Positions 16,881-26,753 of a DNA stretch of 64,000 nt are shown here, one piece after another (position 1 is the stretch's first letter; each line of letters starts with the position of its first letter). A model generated the notes under the pieces. The model did not search any database. It saw only the letters and a list, made by a program, of their open reading frames with translations, and was not told the origin of the DNA. The DNA lies in contig NZ_JAHSTX010000001.1 of assembly GCF_019145375.1 (NCBI RefSeq), positions 3,075,001 to 3,139,000 on the forward strand. Reading direction: 5' to 3'. The position numbers were made by a program, and so were the translations under genes. Origin of the DNA: Pseudomonas triticicola (GTDB lineage: Bacteria; Pseudomonadota; Gammaproteobacteria; Pseudomonadales; Pseudomonadaceae).

Positions 16881-18497
16881 ATGAGCCAACAGTTCCAACA
16901 CGATGTTCTGGTGATTGGCAGCGGTGCTGCCGGTTTGACTCTCGCTTTGACCTTACCCGGTCATCTGCGCATTGCCGTATTGAGCAAAGGCGATCTCGCC
17001 AACGGTTCGACATTCTGGGCCCAGGGCGGCGTTGCCGCCGTGCTCGACGATACCGACACTGTCGAATCCCACGTCGACGACACCCTCAATGCGGGCGGCG
17101 GCTTGTGCCATGAAGACGCCGTACGCTTTACCGTCGAGCACAGCCGCGAAGCCATCCAATGGCTGATCGACCAAGGCGTGCCGTTCACCCGCGACGAACA
17201 GTCCGGCACTGAAGACGGTGGTTTCGAATTTCACCTGACCCGCGAAGGCGGCCACAGCCATCGACGGATCATCCATGCTGCCGACGCCACCGGCGCGGCG
17301 ATCTTCAAAACCTTGCTGGCCCAGGCCAAAGAGCGCGCGAACATCGAATTGCTGGAACAGCGCGTCGCCGTCGATCTGATCACCGAACGCCGCTTGGGCA
17401 TGGAAGGCGATCGTTGCCTGGGCGCTTACGTGCTGAACCGCGCCACCGGCGAAGTCGACACCTACGGCGCACGCTTCGTGATTCTGGCTTCGGGCGGCGC
17501 AGCCAAGGTCTACCTTTATACCAGCAACCCCGACGGCGCCTGCGGTGACGGCATCGCCATGGCCTGGCGTTCCGGTTGCCGGGTGGCGAACCTGGAATTC
17601 AACCAGTTCCACCCGACCTGCCTGTATCACCCGCAAGCCAAGAGTTTCCTGATCACTGAAGCGTTGCGTGGCGAAGGCGCGCATTTGAAGCTGCCCAACG
17701 GCGAGCGCTTCATGTATCGCTTCGATAAGCGCGCCGAGCTGGCGCCTCGTGACATTGTCGCGCGGGCCATCGACCATGAAATGAAGCGCCTGGGTGTCGA
17801 CTGCGTATATCTCGACATCAGCCACAAGCCTGAATCGTTCGTAAAAACTCACTTCCCGACTGTTTATGAGCGCTGCCTGGGCTTCGGCATCGACATCACC
17901 AAACAACCGATCCCGGTCGTCCCCGCCGCGCACTATACCTGTGGCGGGGTGATGGTCGATCAGCACGGTCGCACCGATGTACCCGGGCTCTACGCCATCG
18001 GCGAAACCAGTTTCACCGGTCTGCACGGCGCCAACCGCATGGCCAGCAACTCGCTGTTGGAATGCTTCGTTTATGCCCGTTCGGCAGCAGCGGATATTCT
18101 TGCGCAACTCGATGACGTCGCGGCGCCAACCGCCCTGCCCGTCTGGGATGCCAGCCAGGTGACCGACTCGGATGAAGACGTGATCATCGCGCACAACTGG
18201 GACGAGTTGCGCCGATTCATGTGGGACTACGTCGGCATCGTGCGCACCAACAAACGCCTGCAACGGGCGCAGCACCGGGTGCGTCTGCTGCTGGATGAGA
18301 TCGATGAGTTCTACAGCAACTATAAAGTCAGCCGTGACCTGATCGAGTTGCGCAACCTGGCACAGGTTGCCGAATTGATGATCAGCTCAGCCATGGAACG
18401 CAAGGAAAGTCGCGGGCTGCATTACACCCTCGACTATCCGGATATGCTCCCCGAAGCGCTCGACACTATTCTGGTGCCACCCACCTACGCCGGCTGA
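16881..18497 (+). CDS. nadB: L-aspartate oxidase
   Basis: A flavoenzyme of de novo NAD synthesis that oxidises L-aspartate to iminoaspartate. The 538-residue protein starts with the FAD-binding Rossmann segment [19 protein letters not shown]. It carries the family blocks [27 protein letters not shown] and [19 protein letters not shown], and a C-terminal helical domain. The frame is open to 16770, but the extension is unrelated to the family, so the ATG at 16881 is used. The 3' end overlaps the 3' end of ygfX by 32 bases on the opposite strand. Confidence 0.96.
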   Translation: MSQQFQHDVLVIGSGAAGLTLALTLPGHLRIAVLSKGDLANGSTFWAQGGVAAVLDDTDTVESHVDDTLNAGGGLCHEDAVRFTVEHSREAIQWLIDQGVPFTRDEQSGTEDGGFEFHLTREGGHSHRRIIHAADATGAAIFKTLLAQAKERANIELLEQRVAVDLITERRLGMEGDRCLGAYVLNRATGEVDTYGARFVILASGGAAKVYLYTSNPDGACGDGIAMAWRSGCRVANLEFNQFHPTCLYHPQAKSFLITEALRGEGAHLKLPNGERFMYRFDKRAELAPRDIVARAIDHEMKRLGVDCVYLDISHKPESFVKTHFPTVYERCLGFGIDITKQPIPVVPAAHYTCGGVMVDQHGRTDVPGLYAIGETSFTGLHGANRMASNSLLECFVYARSAAADILAQLDDVAAPTALPVWDASQVTDSDEDVIIAHNWDELRRFMWDYVGIVRTNKRLQRAQHRVRLLLDEIDEFYSNYKVSRDLIELRNLAQVAELMISSAMERKESRGLHYTLDYPDMLPEALDTILVPPTYAG

Positions 18498-18918
18498 ACT
18501 TGAGCCGCACTCGCAGGCGTCGGTGCAGATCCGCCGCCTGCGAGTCACGTGGCACGCAGATTGACCTGACCCGCCACTCTCCTCGCAAACGAAAGCGCAA
18601 CACCACAATCAATGGCAGCGCCAGACTGTCCGGGCGCAGTTGCACCGCTTGCCAGCCATCAGCCTGATTCCACACCTGCCAGCCATCGCCATCGCGGCGC
18701 AAGCCGCAGAATGCTTTCGGGTGGTTCAGCAGAATCTGCCGTGGCAGCACCCAAAAACCGTGCAGCGCACAGACGCAAGCGCCGAGCAGACTGGCCCAGA
18801 GTGGAATCGACAGCAGACACAACGAACCCATGGCGAACGCCTGGGCCGACAGATACGCCGCCAGCAACTGCCGTGAGGCATGCCAGCGGCATTCGAACGT
18901 ATTACTTGGGCTGGACAC
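18466..18918 (-). CDS. ygfX: YgfX/CptA-like small membrane protein
   Basis: A 150-residue protein with two closely spaced hydrophobic segments (about residues 18-55), followed by a soluble basic domain with [15 protein letters not shown]. This is the YgfX layout. In E. coli YgfX is encoded with SdhE and has been described both as the toxin of a toxin-antitoxin pair and as a membrane partner of SdhE. It overlaps sdhE by 17 bases, implying translational coupling, and overlaps the nadB 3' end by 32 bases in antisense. Confidence 0.85.
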   Translation of the reverse strand: MSSPSNTFECRWHASRQLLAAYLSAQAFAMGSLCLLSIPLWASLLGACVCALHGFWVLPRQILLNHPKAFCGLRRDGDGWQVWNQADGWQAVQLRPDSLALPLIVVLRFRLRGEWRVRSICVPRDSQAADLHRRLRVRLKFSRRRWVAPE

Positions 18919-19156
18919 GATCCAGAATCATCCGGACCATGCGTTGCAGCTCGGGATCTTCCGACTCGCTGCGCTCCATGAACCAGCCGAACATGTCCTG
19001 ATCCTCACAGGTCAGCAAACGCACGTACAGATCGCGATCCACTTGATTCAACGTCGCGTAAACCTCCTGCACGAACGGCACCAGCAGCACGTCAAGCTCA
19101 AGCATGCCGCGACGGCTGTGCCAAAAGAGGCGATTCAGTTCAACTTGTTCGACCAT
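18902..19156 (-). CDS. sdhE: Succinate dehydrogenase assembly factor SdhE
   Basis: An 84-residue assembly factor that promotes covalent FAD attachment to SdhA/FrdA. The conserved RGxxE motif appears as [10 protein letters not shown] near residue 17, followed by the [20 protein letters not shown] block. The frame is open to 19258, but the ATG at 19156 has GAGGAGGG upstream and the right length. It is the first gene of the sdhE-ygfX pair and is divergent from ygfZ. Confidence 0.94.
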   Translation of the reverse strand: MVEQVELNRLFWHSRRGMLELDVLLVPFVQEVYATLNQVDRDLYVRLLTCEDQDMFGWFMERSESEDPELQRMVRMILDRVQPK

Positions 19157-19306
19157 GGAGCCCTCCTCGAATTTGCCGGGCAGTATACAGCCCCGGCGCG
19201 GGCCGCACAGTCGGCTTTGGTCGGGGACCCCTGATCCTTTATCAACTACCCATTTCAACCCTGCCCCCTTATGATGTGCCCCAGTCTATTTCCCCTGCGA
19301 TGACCC

Positions 19307-20248
19307 ATGGCCGATTCTGCTTTTTTCTGCACCCTGTCTCATGAAGGCGTACTCGCGGTTCGCGGTGCGGACGCCGGAAAATTCCTGCAAGGCCAGTTGA
19401 CCTGCAATATCAATTACCTGAGCGACACCCGCGCCAGCCTCGGCGCCCGCTGCACGCAGAAAGGCCGGATGCAGTCGAGCTTCCGCATCCTGCTTGAGGG
19501 CGACGGCGTGGTGATGGCGATGGCCAGCGAGCTGCTCGAGCCGCAACTGGCCGACCTGAAAAAGTACGCGGTGTTCTCCAAATCGAAGCTGACCGATGAA
19601 AGCGCCGCCTGGGTGCGCTTCGGTCTGGCGCATGGCGATGCAGCCCTGACCAGCCTCGGTCTGGCACTGCCCGCCGAAACCGACAGCGTTGTGCGCCATG
19701 AAGGCCTGATCGCAATTCGCGTTTCGCCCGAGCGCGCCGAACTCTGGGTGCCTGCCGCTCAGGCGCCAAACATTCAAAGCCAACTGTCGACCGCACTGCC
19801 TGAGGCCGAACTGAATCAATGGCTGCTGGGCCAGATCCGCGCCGGTATTGGCCAGGTCATGCCTTCCACTCGCGAACTGTTCATCCCGCAGATGCTCAAT
19901 CTGCAGGCGGTCGGCGGGGTGAGCTTCAAGAAAGGCTGCTACACCGGCCAGGAAATCGTTGCGCGCATGCAGTACCTGGGCAAGCTCAAGCGGCGCCTGT
20001 ACCGCCTGCGCCTCGACGCGGCCGAGTTGCCGGAGCCCGGCACTCAACTGTTTGCCCCCAGCCACAACAGCTCGATTGGCGAAGTGGTCCTGGCAGCGAA
20101 CGCCGAAGGAAACATTGAACTCCTGGCCGTGTTGCAGGCCGAAGCTGCCGAAGCCGGTGATTTGCGTCTGGGCGCCCTCGAAGGCCCCGCGTTGCACGTG
20201 CTCGACCTGCCTTACGAACTGGATCGCGACCGCGAAATCCAGCGTTGA
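19307..20248 (+). CDS. ygfZ: Folate-binding YgfZ family protein (Fe-S cluster repair)
   Basis: A 313-residue GcvT-related, tetrahydrofolate-binding protein needed for some iron-sulfur enzymes such as MiaB. The hallmark KGCYTGQE motif is present in SFKKGCYTGQEIVARMQY near residue 210. The N-terminal domain contains AGKFLQGQLTCNINYL. An HDOD gene follows after 34 bases and may be cotranscribed. Confidence 0.93.
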   Translation: MADSAFFCTLSHEGVLAVRGADAGKFLQGQLTCNINYLSDTRASLGARCTQKGRMQSSFRILLEGDGVVMAMASELLEPQLADLKKYAVFSKSKLTDESAAWVRFGLAHGDAALTSLGLALPAETDSVVRHEGLIAIRVSPERAELWVPAAQAPNIQSQLSTALPEAELNQWLLGQIRAGIGQVMPSTRELFIPQMLNLQAVGGVSFKKGCYTGQEIVARMQYLGKLKRRLYRLRLDAAELPEPGTQLFAPSHNSSIGEVVLAANAEGNIELLAVLQAEAAEAGDLRLGALEGPALHVLDLPYELDRDREIQR

Positions 20249-20282
20249 TCGCAGCATTGTTGCAACACCCTAGAGAGTCCAA

Positions 20283-21104
20283 ATGAGCGAACTGGCGGAA
20301 AAGGTCCAACAGGATTTGGTTGCGGCCATCGATAACGATGACCTGGTTCTGCCAACGTTGCCGGAAGTGGCCCTGCAGATTCGCAAGGCCGCCGAGGATC
20401 CGGAAATCAGCGTCAGCGATCTGAGCAAAGTCATCGGCCGCGACACCGCGCTGTCGGCGCGCCTGATCAAAGTGGTCAACAGTCCGCTGCTGCGCGCCGC
20501 GCAGGAAGTCACCGACCTGCACACCGCCATCACCCGTTTGGGCATCAACTACAGCAGCAACCTGGCGATCGGTCTGGTGATGGAGCAGATCTTCAATGCC
20601 CGCTCCGAGGTGGTCGAACAGAAGATGCGCGAAGTCTGGCGCAGCAGTCTGGAAATCGCTGGCGTCAGCTATGCCCTGTGTCGTCGTCACACTCAGCTCA
20701 AACCCGATCAGGCGGCACTCGGCGGGCTGGTGCATCAGATTGGCGTGCTGCCGATTCTGACTTACGCCGAAGACCACAATGAACTGCTCTCCGATGCGGT
20801 CAGCCTGACCCATGTGATCGAGCAGATTCACCCATTGCTCGGCGAGAAATTGCTGCGGGTCTGGGAGTTTCCCGAGCGCCTGGTGCATTTGCCGTTGCTG
20901 TATCAAGACTTCAGCCGCGACTCGGCGCGCATCGATTACGTCGATGTCGTGCAAGTGGCCAATTTGTATTGCCGCAAGGACACCGATCATCCGTTTGCGC
21001 GGATTGATCCGTTTAGCGTGCCGGCGTTCAGGAAGCTGGGGATTGACCCGGAGAACAAACAGTTTTGCGCGGATCTGGAAGAATCGCGGTCGATGTTCTA
21101 CTGA
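20283..21104 (+). CDS. HDOD domain-containing protein
   Basis: A 273-residue protein consisting mainly of one HDOD domain, an HD-like fold that lacks most metal ligands and is found in signalling proteins. Visible blocks are LPTLPEVALQIRKAAEDPEISV and RDTALSARLIKVVNSPL, then the central RLGINYSSNLAIGLVMEQIF. There is no receiver or GGDEF domain attached, so it is probably an adaptor for a phosphorelay or a motility regulator; the partner is unknown. AGAGAG precedes the ATG, 34 bases after ygfZ. Confidence 0.88.
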   Translation: MSELAEKVQQDLVAAIDNDDLVLPTLPEVALQIRKAAEDPEISVSDLSKVIGRDTALSARLIKVVNSPLLRAAQEVTDLHTAITRLGINYSSNLAIGLVMEQIFNARSEVVEQKMREVWRSSLEIAGVSYALCRRHTQLKPDQAALGGLVHQIGVLPILTYAEDHNELLSDAVSLTHVIEQIHPLLGEKLLRVWEFPERLVHLPLLYQDFSRDSARIDYVDVVQVANLYCRKDTDHPFARIDPFSVPAFRKLGIDPENKQFCADLEESRSMFY

Positions 21105-21106
21105 CC

Positions 21107-21244
21107 TGTGGTGAGGGGATTTATCCCCGTTGGGTTGCGAAGCGACCCTAGACTCTGCGATCCGAACCGCGACTGCTGCGCAGCCGAGCGGGGATAAATC
21201 CCCTCGCCACAAAACTACTACCAGGGGGAAAATTCCCCGCCACA
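21107..21244. repeat. REP-like cluster (class B, GGGGATTTATCCCC type)
   Basis: The copy TGTGGTGAGGGGATTTATCC at 21107 is mirrored by its exact inverted copy ending at 21211. A diverged third unit (GGGGGAAAATTCCCC core) follows at 21223-21244. The cluster sits between convergent genes (HDOD and tctE) and is unrelated in sequence to the class A REPs. Confidence 0.85.
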
Positions 21245-21250
21245 AAAGTA

Positions 21251-22636
21251 TTACCCGGCAATAAAGCTGACCCGCACCTTCAACCCTGCCTGCTCGCCAT
21301 CATGCAAGGTGATCTGCGCCAGATGCGCGCGACAGATCTCGCCGACAATCGCCAAGCCCAGACCTGAACCGGCAACCTGCTGATTGCGCCGATAAAACCG
21401 TTCGAACACCCGATCACGCTCGTGCAGCGGGATGCCCGGCCCGTCGTCCTCAACCTCAAGCACCGCCGGGGCCGTGACCCGTAGAATCACATTGCCGCCC
21501 GGTGGCGTATGCGCCAGCGCGTTGTCGACCAGATTGCTCAGCAGCTCATTGAGCAGCGTCGGCTCACCGCGCAGCCACACCGGTTCATCCGCTTCAAGCG
21601 CCAGCGCCACGCCGCGCTTGTGCGCCAAAGGCGCCATGGCCATGCCCAGTTCACGAGCCAATTGACTCAGATCGAGCAACTGCGCGCCGCCCTCGGCAAT
21701 CGCCCGCGCACCGTTTTCGACCCGGGCCAGCGATAGCAGCTGATTGGCCAGATGGGTCAGGCGATCGGTGCTTTGCGCGGACGATTCAAGGGTGGTGCGC
21801 CAGGTCTCCGGCTCGTTCGAGCGCAGGCCCAGTTCCAGGCGTGCCTTGAGTGCGGCCAGCGGCGTACGCAACTCGTGAGCGGCATCGGCGATGAACTGCG
21901 CCTGCCGCTCGAATTGGCCGCGCAGACGCTCGGTGAAATGATTGAGCGCGCGGACCAAGGGTCCCAATTCATGCTGCACTTCCACCAGCGGCAGCGGCCG
22001 CAAATCGTCGGGCTGGCGTTCCTCAACAGCGGTTCTTAACCGCTCCAGCGGGCGCAGCGCCGCACTCACCGCGAACCACACCAGCAACAACGCGCCCACG
22101 GCCAGCATGCCCAAGCGCAACAAGGTGTCAGCCGCCAGACTGCGCGCCATGCTGACCCGCGCTTCGTCGGTTTCAGCCACGCGGATTTCCGCCATGCCGT
22201 TCATGTTCGGCTCGCTTACGGCCTTGAGCAGACTGACCACACGCACGTTCTGGCCGTTGTACTTCGCGTTGTAAAAGCGCGCCAGCGCCGGATAGCTGTC
22301 GGTACGCGGCGTGCCGGGCGGTGGCCCGGGAAGATTTTCGTAGCCGGAAATCAGCTTCTGGTGAATGTCGTTGACCTGGTAATAGATGCGCCCGGCGCTG
22401 TCGTAGGCGAAGGTATCAAGCGCCACGTAAGGCACGTCGGCGCTGAGGCTGCCATCACGCTGCGACAACCCGGCAGCGATGGTCCGTGCCGAGGCCAGCA
22501 GCGTGCGGTCATACGCGGTGTCGGCGGCTTCGCGACCATTCCAGTAAGCGCTCAAGCCACTGGCGAGCATCAGCACCACCAGCAACCATCCAAGGTTCCA
22601 CAGCAACCGCCAGCGCAGGCTGCTGGGCTTATGCAT
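21251..22636 (-). CDS. tctE: Sensor histidine kinase TctE-like
   Basis: A membrane histidine kinase of 461 residues. There is an N-terminal transmembrane segment (about 12-30) and a periplasmic sensor domain of roughly 120 residues. A second transmembrane segment (LGMLAVGALLLVWFAVSAAL) and a HAMP-like region follow. The phospho-acceptor His is in ADAAHELRTPLAALKARLE. The ATPase domain has LVDNALAHTPPGG and EDDGPGIP. The start at 22636 overlaps the tctD stop by 8 bases. With TctD it very probably controls the divergent tctCBA uptake operon. Confidence 0.92.
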   Translation of the reverse strand: MHKPSSLRWRLLWNLGWLLVVLMLASGLSAYWNGREAADTAYDRTLLASARTIAAGLSQRDGSLSADVPYVALDTFAYDSAGRIYYQVNDIHQKLISGYENLPGPPPGTPRTDSYPALARFYNAKYNGQNVRVVSLLKAVSEPNMNGMAEIRVAETDEARVSMARSLAADTLLRLGMLAVGALLLVWFAVSAALRPLERLRTAVEERQPDDLRPLPLVEVQHELGPLVRALNHFTERLRGQFERQAQFIADAAHELRTPLAALKARLELGLRSNEPETWRTTLESSAQSTDRLTHLANQLLSLARVENGARAIAEGGAQLLDLSQLARELGMAMAPLAHKRGVALALEADEPVWLRGEPTLLNELLSNLVDNALAHTPPGGNVILRVTAPAVLEVEDDGPGIPLHERDRVFERFYRRNQQVAGSGLGLAIVGEICRAHLAQITLHDGEQAGLKVRVSFIAG

Positions 22637-23300
22637 CGCGGCTTTCCAGCAGGTAGCCGAGGCCACGGAAGGTCACGATGGCCACGGGCTGGCCATCGAG
22701 CTTCTTGCGCAAGCGGTGCACGTAGATTTCGATGGCGTCGGGGCTGGCTTCTTCGTCGAGGCCGAACACCTGCGCGGCCAGTTGTTCTTTGCTCATCACT
22801 CGCCCCGGCCGCGCGATCAACGCTTCGAGGACGGCCTGCTCGCGCGAGGTGAGGGTCAGTAGTTCGTCGCCGAGGGTGAAGCGCCGTGTGTCGAGGTCGT
22901 AAGCCAGAACACCACAGCGCTGCTGACGCTCGCCGCCCAGGACACTGCGGCGCAGCAAGGCTTTGACCCGCGCTTCCAGTTCCGTCAATTCGAACGGCTT
23001 GGCCAGGTAGTCGTCAGCACCGAGATTGAGGCCGTGCACGCGATCCTTGACGTCACTGCGCGCGGTCAGCATCAACACCGGCAGGTTCTTGCCCCGTGCA
23101 CGCAGCCGCGCCAGCACCTCGAAACCGTCCATGCGCGGCAGGCCGACATCGAGGATCGCCACCGCGTATTCCTCACTGCCCAGCGCCAGGTCGGCGGCCA
23201 CGCCATCGTGCAACACATCCACGGTCAGACCGGTGCTCTTGAGCGCCTGAGCCACGCTTTCGGCCAGTTGCAAATGGTCTTCGACGAGCAGGACACGCAT
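22629..23300 (-). CDS. tctD: Response regulator TctD-like (OmpR family)
   Basis: A 223-residue OmpR/PhoB-type regulator. The receiver domain has the acidic pair near residue 8-10 (VEDHL), the phospho-acceptor Asp in AILDVGLPRMDG at about 51, and the switch Lys in DYLAKPFEL. The C-terminal winged-helix DNA-binding domain contains LTSREQAVLEALIARPGRV. In Salmonella and Pseudomonas, TctD acts with TctE on tricarboxylate transport genes. It is divergent from tctC across a 445-base intergenic region. Confidence 0.94.
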   Translation of the reverse strand: MRVLLVEDHLQLAESVAQALKSTGLTVDVLHDGVAADLALGSEEYAVAILDVGLPRMDGFEVLARLRARGKNLPVLMLTARSDVKDRVHGLNLGADDYLAKPFELTELEARVKALLRRSVLGGERQQRCGVLAYDLDTRRFTLGDELLTLTSREQAVLEALIARPGRVMSKEQLAAQVFGLDEEASPDAIEIYVHRLRKKLDGQPVAIVTFRGLGYLLESRDA

Positions 23301-23745
23301 GGATTTTTACCTCGTTCAGGGTTGGCCGACGCCACGCTTTGTCGCGGAGTTTACAGCCGCAACCGCCGCTGTGAAGCCCGAAAAACCGTGAAAGACAATT
23401 GAAAGGTTGTTGAAAGGTTAGCCGGTTAGAGTCGGCCCACGGACAGTTTCGACTGTCGCCGCTGCCGCCACACAGCGCAACGAAAAACGCCATGAAGCGT
23501 TTTCGACTCATAAGAACAATAACGGAGTACCCCAGCATGCCCTCCATGCGCACCAAGGCTGTAACGCCTGCTCGCCTTGCTCGATTCCACCGTTACACCG
23601 TCGGCTTCTCGCCGCAGTCCTGCATCCCCTCCGTTGTTTCAGTCGTTGCGCGCGCGCCGCGAGAAAACTGCGCCTGCCGCTAGGTTTTCGCGTTGCCCTT
23701 TGGTCATTCGGTCCATCCATAACAACAACTCCTCTGGAGACTCAA
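23301..23745. other. Divergent control region tctD/tctC
   Basis: The 445-base gap should contain the tctDE and tctCBA promoters and TctD binding sites. An imperfect inverted repeat (CGAAAAACGC ... GCGTTTTCG) occurs at about 23480-23508 and might be a hairpin or operator. Open frames here have no family resemblance and I do not call a gene. Confidence 0.45.
23721..23728 (+). promoter_or_regulatory. Crc/Hfq CA motif at tctC ribosome binding site
   Basis: AACAACAA matches the AAnAAnAA motif bound by Hfq-Crc and lies directly 5' of the Shine-Dalgarno (CTGGAG, 23733-23738) of tctC. In Pseudomonas this placement normally means translational catabolite repression. Confidence 0.6.
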
Positions 23746-24723
23746 ATGAACGTATCACTGCGTAAAGTCGCTCTCGCCGCTGGCGCGATGCTGTTTGCCG
23801 GCCAACTCATGGCCGAGCCGAAACGTCCGGAATGCATTGCCCCCGCCTCCCCCGGCGGTGGTTTCGACCTGACCTGCAAACTGGTGCAGAGCGCCCTGGT
23901 CAACCAGAAGCTGCTGAGCAAGCCGATGCGCGTCACCTACATGCCCGGCGGTGTAGGCGCGGTGGCGTACAACGCAGTAGTGGCGCAACGTCCGGCGGAT
24001 GCCGGCACGCTGGTGGCGTGGTCGAGCGGTTCGCTGTTGAACCTGGCCCAGGGCAAGTTCGGCCGCTTCGATGAAACCAACGTGCGCTGGCTCGCGGCCG
24101 TCGGCACCAGCTACGGCGCCATCGCAGTGAAAAGCGATTCGCCCTACAAGACCCTCGACGATCTCGTTCAGGCGTTGAAGAAAGATCCAGGCTCGGTGGT
24201 TATCGGCTCCGGCGGCACCGTCGGCAGCCAGGACTGGATGCAGACCGCACTGATCGCCAAGGCTGCCGGGATCAACCCGCGCGAACTGCGTTACGTGGCA
24301 CTCGAAGGCGGTGGTGAAATCGCCACGGCCCTGCTCGGCGGCCACATCCAGGTCGGCAGTACCGACATCTCCGACTCCATGCCGCACATCCAGAGCGGTG
24401 ACATGCGCCTGCTCGCGGTGTTCTCGGACAAGCGTCTCGACGAACCGGAAATGAAAGACATCCCGACCGCTCGCGAGCAAGGCTATGACATCGTCTGGCC
24501 AGTGGTGCGCGGCTTCTACCTCGGGCCAAAAGTCAGCGACGAAGACTACGCCTGGTGGAAAGACGCGTTCGACAAACTGCTGGCTTCCGACGAGTTCGCC
24601 AAGCTGCGCGATCAGCGTGAGCTGTTCCCGTTCGCCATGACCGGCCCGGAACTGGACACCTACGTGAAGAAGCAGGTCGCCGACTACAAAGTGCTGGCCA
24701 AAGAGTTCGGCCTGATCCAGTGA
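23746..24723 (+). CDS. tctC: Tripartite tricarboxylate transporter substrate-binding protein TctC
   Basis: The periplasmic binding protein of a TTT-family system (325 residues). A signal peptide ends at QLMA near residue 22. The mature protein has family blocks APASPGGGFDLTCKLVQSAL and VTYMPGGVGAVAYNAVV, plus SGGTVGSQDW further on. TTT systems import citrate and other carboxylates, but the ligand cannot be read from sequence. GGAGA precedes the ATG. It is the first gene of tctCBA-abrB and has an Hfq/Crc-type motif in its leader. Confidence 0.94.
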   Translation: MNVSLRKVALAAGAMLFAGQLMAEPKRPECIAPASPGGGFDLTCKLVQSALVNQKLLSKPMRVTYMPGGVGAVAYNAVVAQRPADAGTLVAWSSGSLLNLAQGKFGRFDETNVRWLAAVGTSYGAIAVKSDSPYKTLDDLVQALKKDPGSVVIGSGGTVGSQDWMQTALIAKAAGINPRELRYVALEGGGEIATALLGGHIQVGSTDISDSMPHIQSGDMRLLAVFSDKRLDEPEMKDIPTAREQGYDIVWPVVRGFYLGPKVSDEDYAWWKDAFDKLLASDEFAKLRDQRELFPFAMTGPELDTYVKKQVADYKVLAKEFGLIQ

Positions 24724-24778
24724 TCGTCTCTGTCTAGTGGCTGCGTCTCCTACGCGGGGACGCAGCACAGGAGCTCCC

Positions 24779-25237
24779 ATGCTTATTCAACGCATTTTCG
24801 CCTCGGTGTTGCTGCTGGTGTGTGCCGGCCTGGCACTGATGGCGTGGCCGTACCAAGCGGCTTTTTCCTATGAACCGGTCGGCCCGCGCGCCTTTCCGCT
24901 GCTGATGCTCGGCCTGATGGGGCTGGCGCTGCTGTACATGGTGTTTCGCCCGGCGCCGATCAAACACAACCCGGATGAGCCGCCGCTGGATCGCGAAACC
25001 CTGACCAAGATCGGTCTGTGCGTGGTGTTGCTGCTGGTGTTCGCCGGCACCTTCGAACCCCTTGGCTTCATCGTGGCCAGCATCATTACCGGCGTACCGA
25101 TGGCCCGTCTCTATGGCGGCCGCTGGCTGCCGAGCGTGGTGATCATCAGCCTGATGGCGGTTGGTCTCTATCTGCTGTTCGATCGCTTGATGGATGTTCC
25201 GCTGCCCCTCGGCCTGCTCAGCGTCCTGGAGAACTGA
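24779..25237 (+). CDS. tctB: Tripartite tricarboxylate transporter small membrane subunit TctB
   Basis: A 152-residue membrane protein with four predicted transmembrane segments, the size and layout of TctB. A characteristic N-terminal stretch is FASVLLLVCAGLALMAWPYQ, followed by VGPRAFPLLMLGLMGLALLYM. The ATG at 24779 has AGGAG upstream; the longer frame has no such site. tctA begins one base after its stop codon, so translation is coupled. Confidence 0.92.
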   Translation: MLIQRIFASVLLLVCAGLALMAWPYQAAFSYEPVGPRAFPLLMLGLMGLALLYMVFRPAPIKHNPDEPPLDRETLTKIGLCVVLLLVFAGTFEPLGFIVASIITGVPMARLYGGRWLPSVVIISLMAVGLYLLFDRLMDVPLPLGLLSVLEN

Positions 25238-25238
25238 T

Positions 25239-26753
25239 ATGGATACCCTTGGCTATTTGGGTCAGGGCTTCGGCGTCGCGCTGAGCCCGTACAACCTGGT
25301 GACCGCCCTGTGCGGCACCCTGATCGGCACCGTCGTCGGCCTGTTGCCGGGCCTTGGTCCGATCAACGGCGTGGCGTTGCTGATTCCGATCGCGTTCGCG
25401 CTCGGCCTGCCGCCGGAGTCGGCGCTGATCCTGCTCGCGGCGGTGTATCTGGGCTGCGAATACGGCGGCCGGATCAGCTCGATCCTGCTGAACATTCCGG
25501 GTGAAGCTTCCACCGTCATGACCACCCTCGACGGCTACCCGATGGCCCGTAAAGGTATGGCCGGTGTCGCGCTGTCACTGTCGGCGTGGAGTTCGTTCAT
25601 CGGCGCGTTCATCGCCACCTGCGGCATGGTCCTGTTTGCGCCGCTGCTGGCGAAATGGGCGATTGCCTTCGGACCGGCGGAATACTTCGTGCTGATGGTG
25701 TTCGCGATTGTCTGTCTCGGCGGCATGGCCGGTGATCGACCGTTGAAGACCTTTATTGCGGCGCTGATCGGTCTGTTCCTTTCCACCGTCGGCATCGACG
25801 CCAACAGTGGCGTGTACCGTTTCACCGGCGACAACATTCACCTGACCGACGGCATTCAGTTCGTTGTGCTGGTGCTGGGTCTGTTCTCGATCAGCGAAAT
25901 CCTTCTGCTGCTGGAAAAAACCCACCACGGCCAGGAAGCGGTGAAAGCCACCGGCCGGATGATGTTCAACTTCAAGGAAGCGGCGTCGGTTTTCGTCGTC
26001 AACGTGCGCTGCGGCGTGCTCGGTTTCATCATGGGCGTGCTGCCCGGTGCCGGCGCAACGCTCGCCAGTGCCGTGGCCTACATGACCGAGAAGCGCATCG
26101 CCGGCACCAGCGGCAAATTCGGTGAAGGCGATCCCCGTGGTCTGGCCGCGCCGGAAACCGCTATCGGCGGCGCGGCGTGCGGCGCTCTCGTTCCGATGCT
26201 GACCCTCGGCGTTCCGGGTTCGGGTACCACCGCAGTGATGATCGGCGCGCTGTCGCTGTACAACATCACCCCGGGCCCACTGCTGTTCCAACAGCAACCG
26301 GACATCGTCTGGGGTTTGATCGCTTCGTTGTTCATTGCCAACGTGATGCTGGTGATCCTCAACATCCCGATGATCCGCGTATTCACCCGCATCCTCGCCG
26401 TGCCGAACTGGGCGCTGGTGCCGATCATCGCGATCATCACCGGGATCGGCGTTTACGCGGTGCACGCGACCACCTTCGATCTGTTCCTGATGATCGGTAT
26501 CGGCATCTTCGGTTACATCCTGCGCAAGCTGGATTTCCCGCTGTCGCCACTGCTGCTGGGCTTCATCCTCGGTGGCCTGATGGAGCAGAACCTGCGTCGC
26601 GCCCTGTCGATCTCCAATGGCGCGCTGGAGATTCTCTGGTCGAGTCCGATCACCTTCGGTTGCTGGATCCTCACCGCAATCATGCTGCTGATGCCGCTGA
26701 TCCGCATCTGGCGTAAACGTTCGGCGGCACGGCGCGTCATTGCCGATGTTTGA
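25239..26753 (+). CDS. tctA: Tripartite tricarboxylate transporter large membrane subunit TctA
   Basis: The 504-residue transport subunit with about 12 transmembrane segments. TctA hallmarks are present: GTVVGLLPGLGPINGVALLI, YLGCEYGGRISSILLNIPGE, GVLPGAGATLASAVAYMTEK, and LGVPGSGTTAVMIGAL. These glycine-rich re-entrant motifs are duplicated in the two halves. The start at 25239 lies 1 base after tctB ends; the gene overlaps the following abrB-like gene by 8 bases. Confidence 0.96.
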   Translation: MDTLGYLGQGFGVALSPYNLVTALCGTLIGTVVGLLPGLGPINGVALLIPIAFALGLPPESALILLAAVYLGCEYGGRISSILLNIPGEASTVMTTLDGYPMARKGMAGVALSLSAWSSFIGAFIATCGMVLFAPLLAKWAIAFGPAEYFVLMVFAIVCLGGMAGDRPLKTFIAALIGLFLSTVGIDANSGVYRFTGDNIHLTDGIQFVVLVLGLFSISEILLLLEKTHHGQEAVKATGRMMFNFKEAASVFVVNVRCGVLGFIMGVLPGAGATLASAVAYMTEKRIAGTSGKFGEGDPRGLAAPETAIGGAACGALVPMLTLGVPGSGTTAVMIGALSLYNITPGPLLFQQQPDIVWGLIASLFIANVMLVILNIPMIRVFTRILAVPNWALVPIIAIITGIGVYAVHATTFDLFLMIGIGIFGYILRKLDFPLSPLLLGFILGGLMEQNLRRALSISNGALEILWSSPITFGCWILTAIMLLMPLIRIWRKRSAARRVIADV

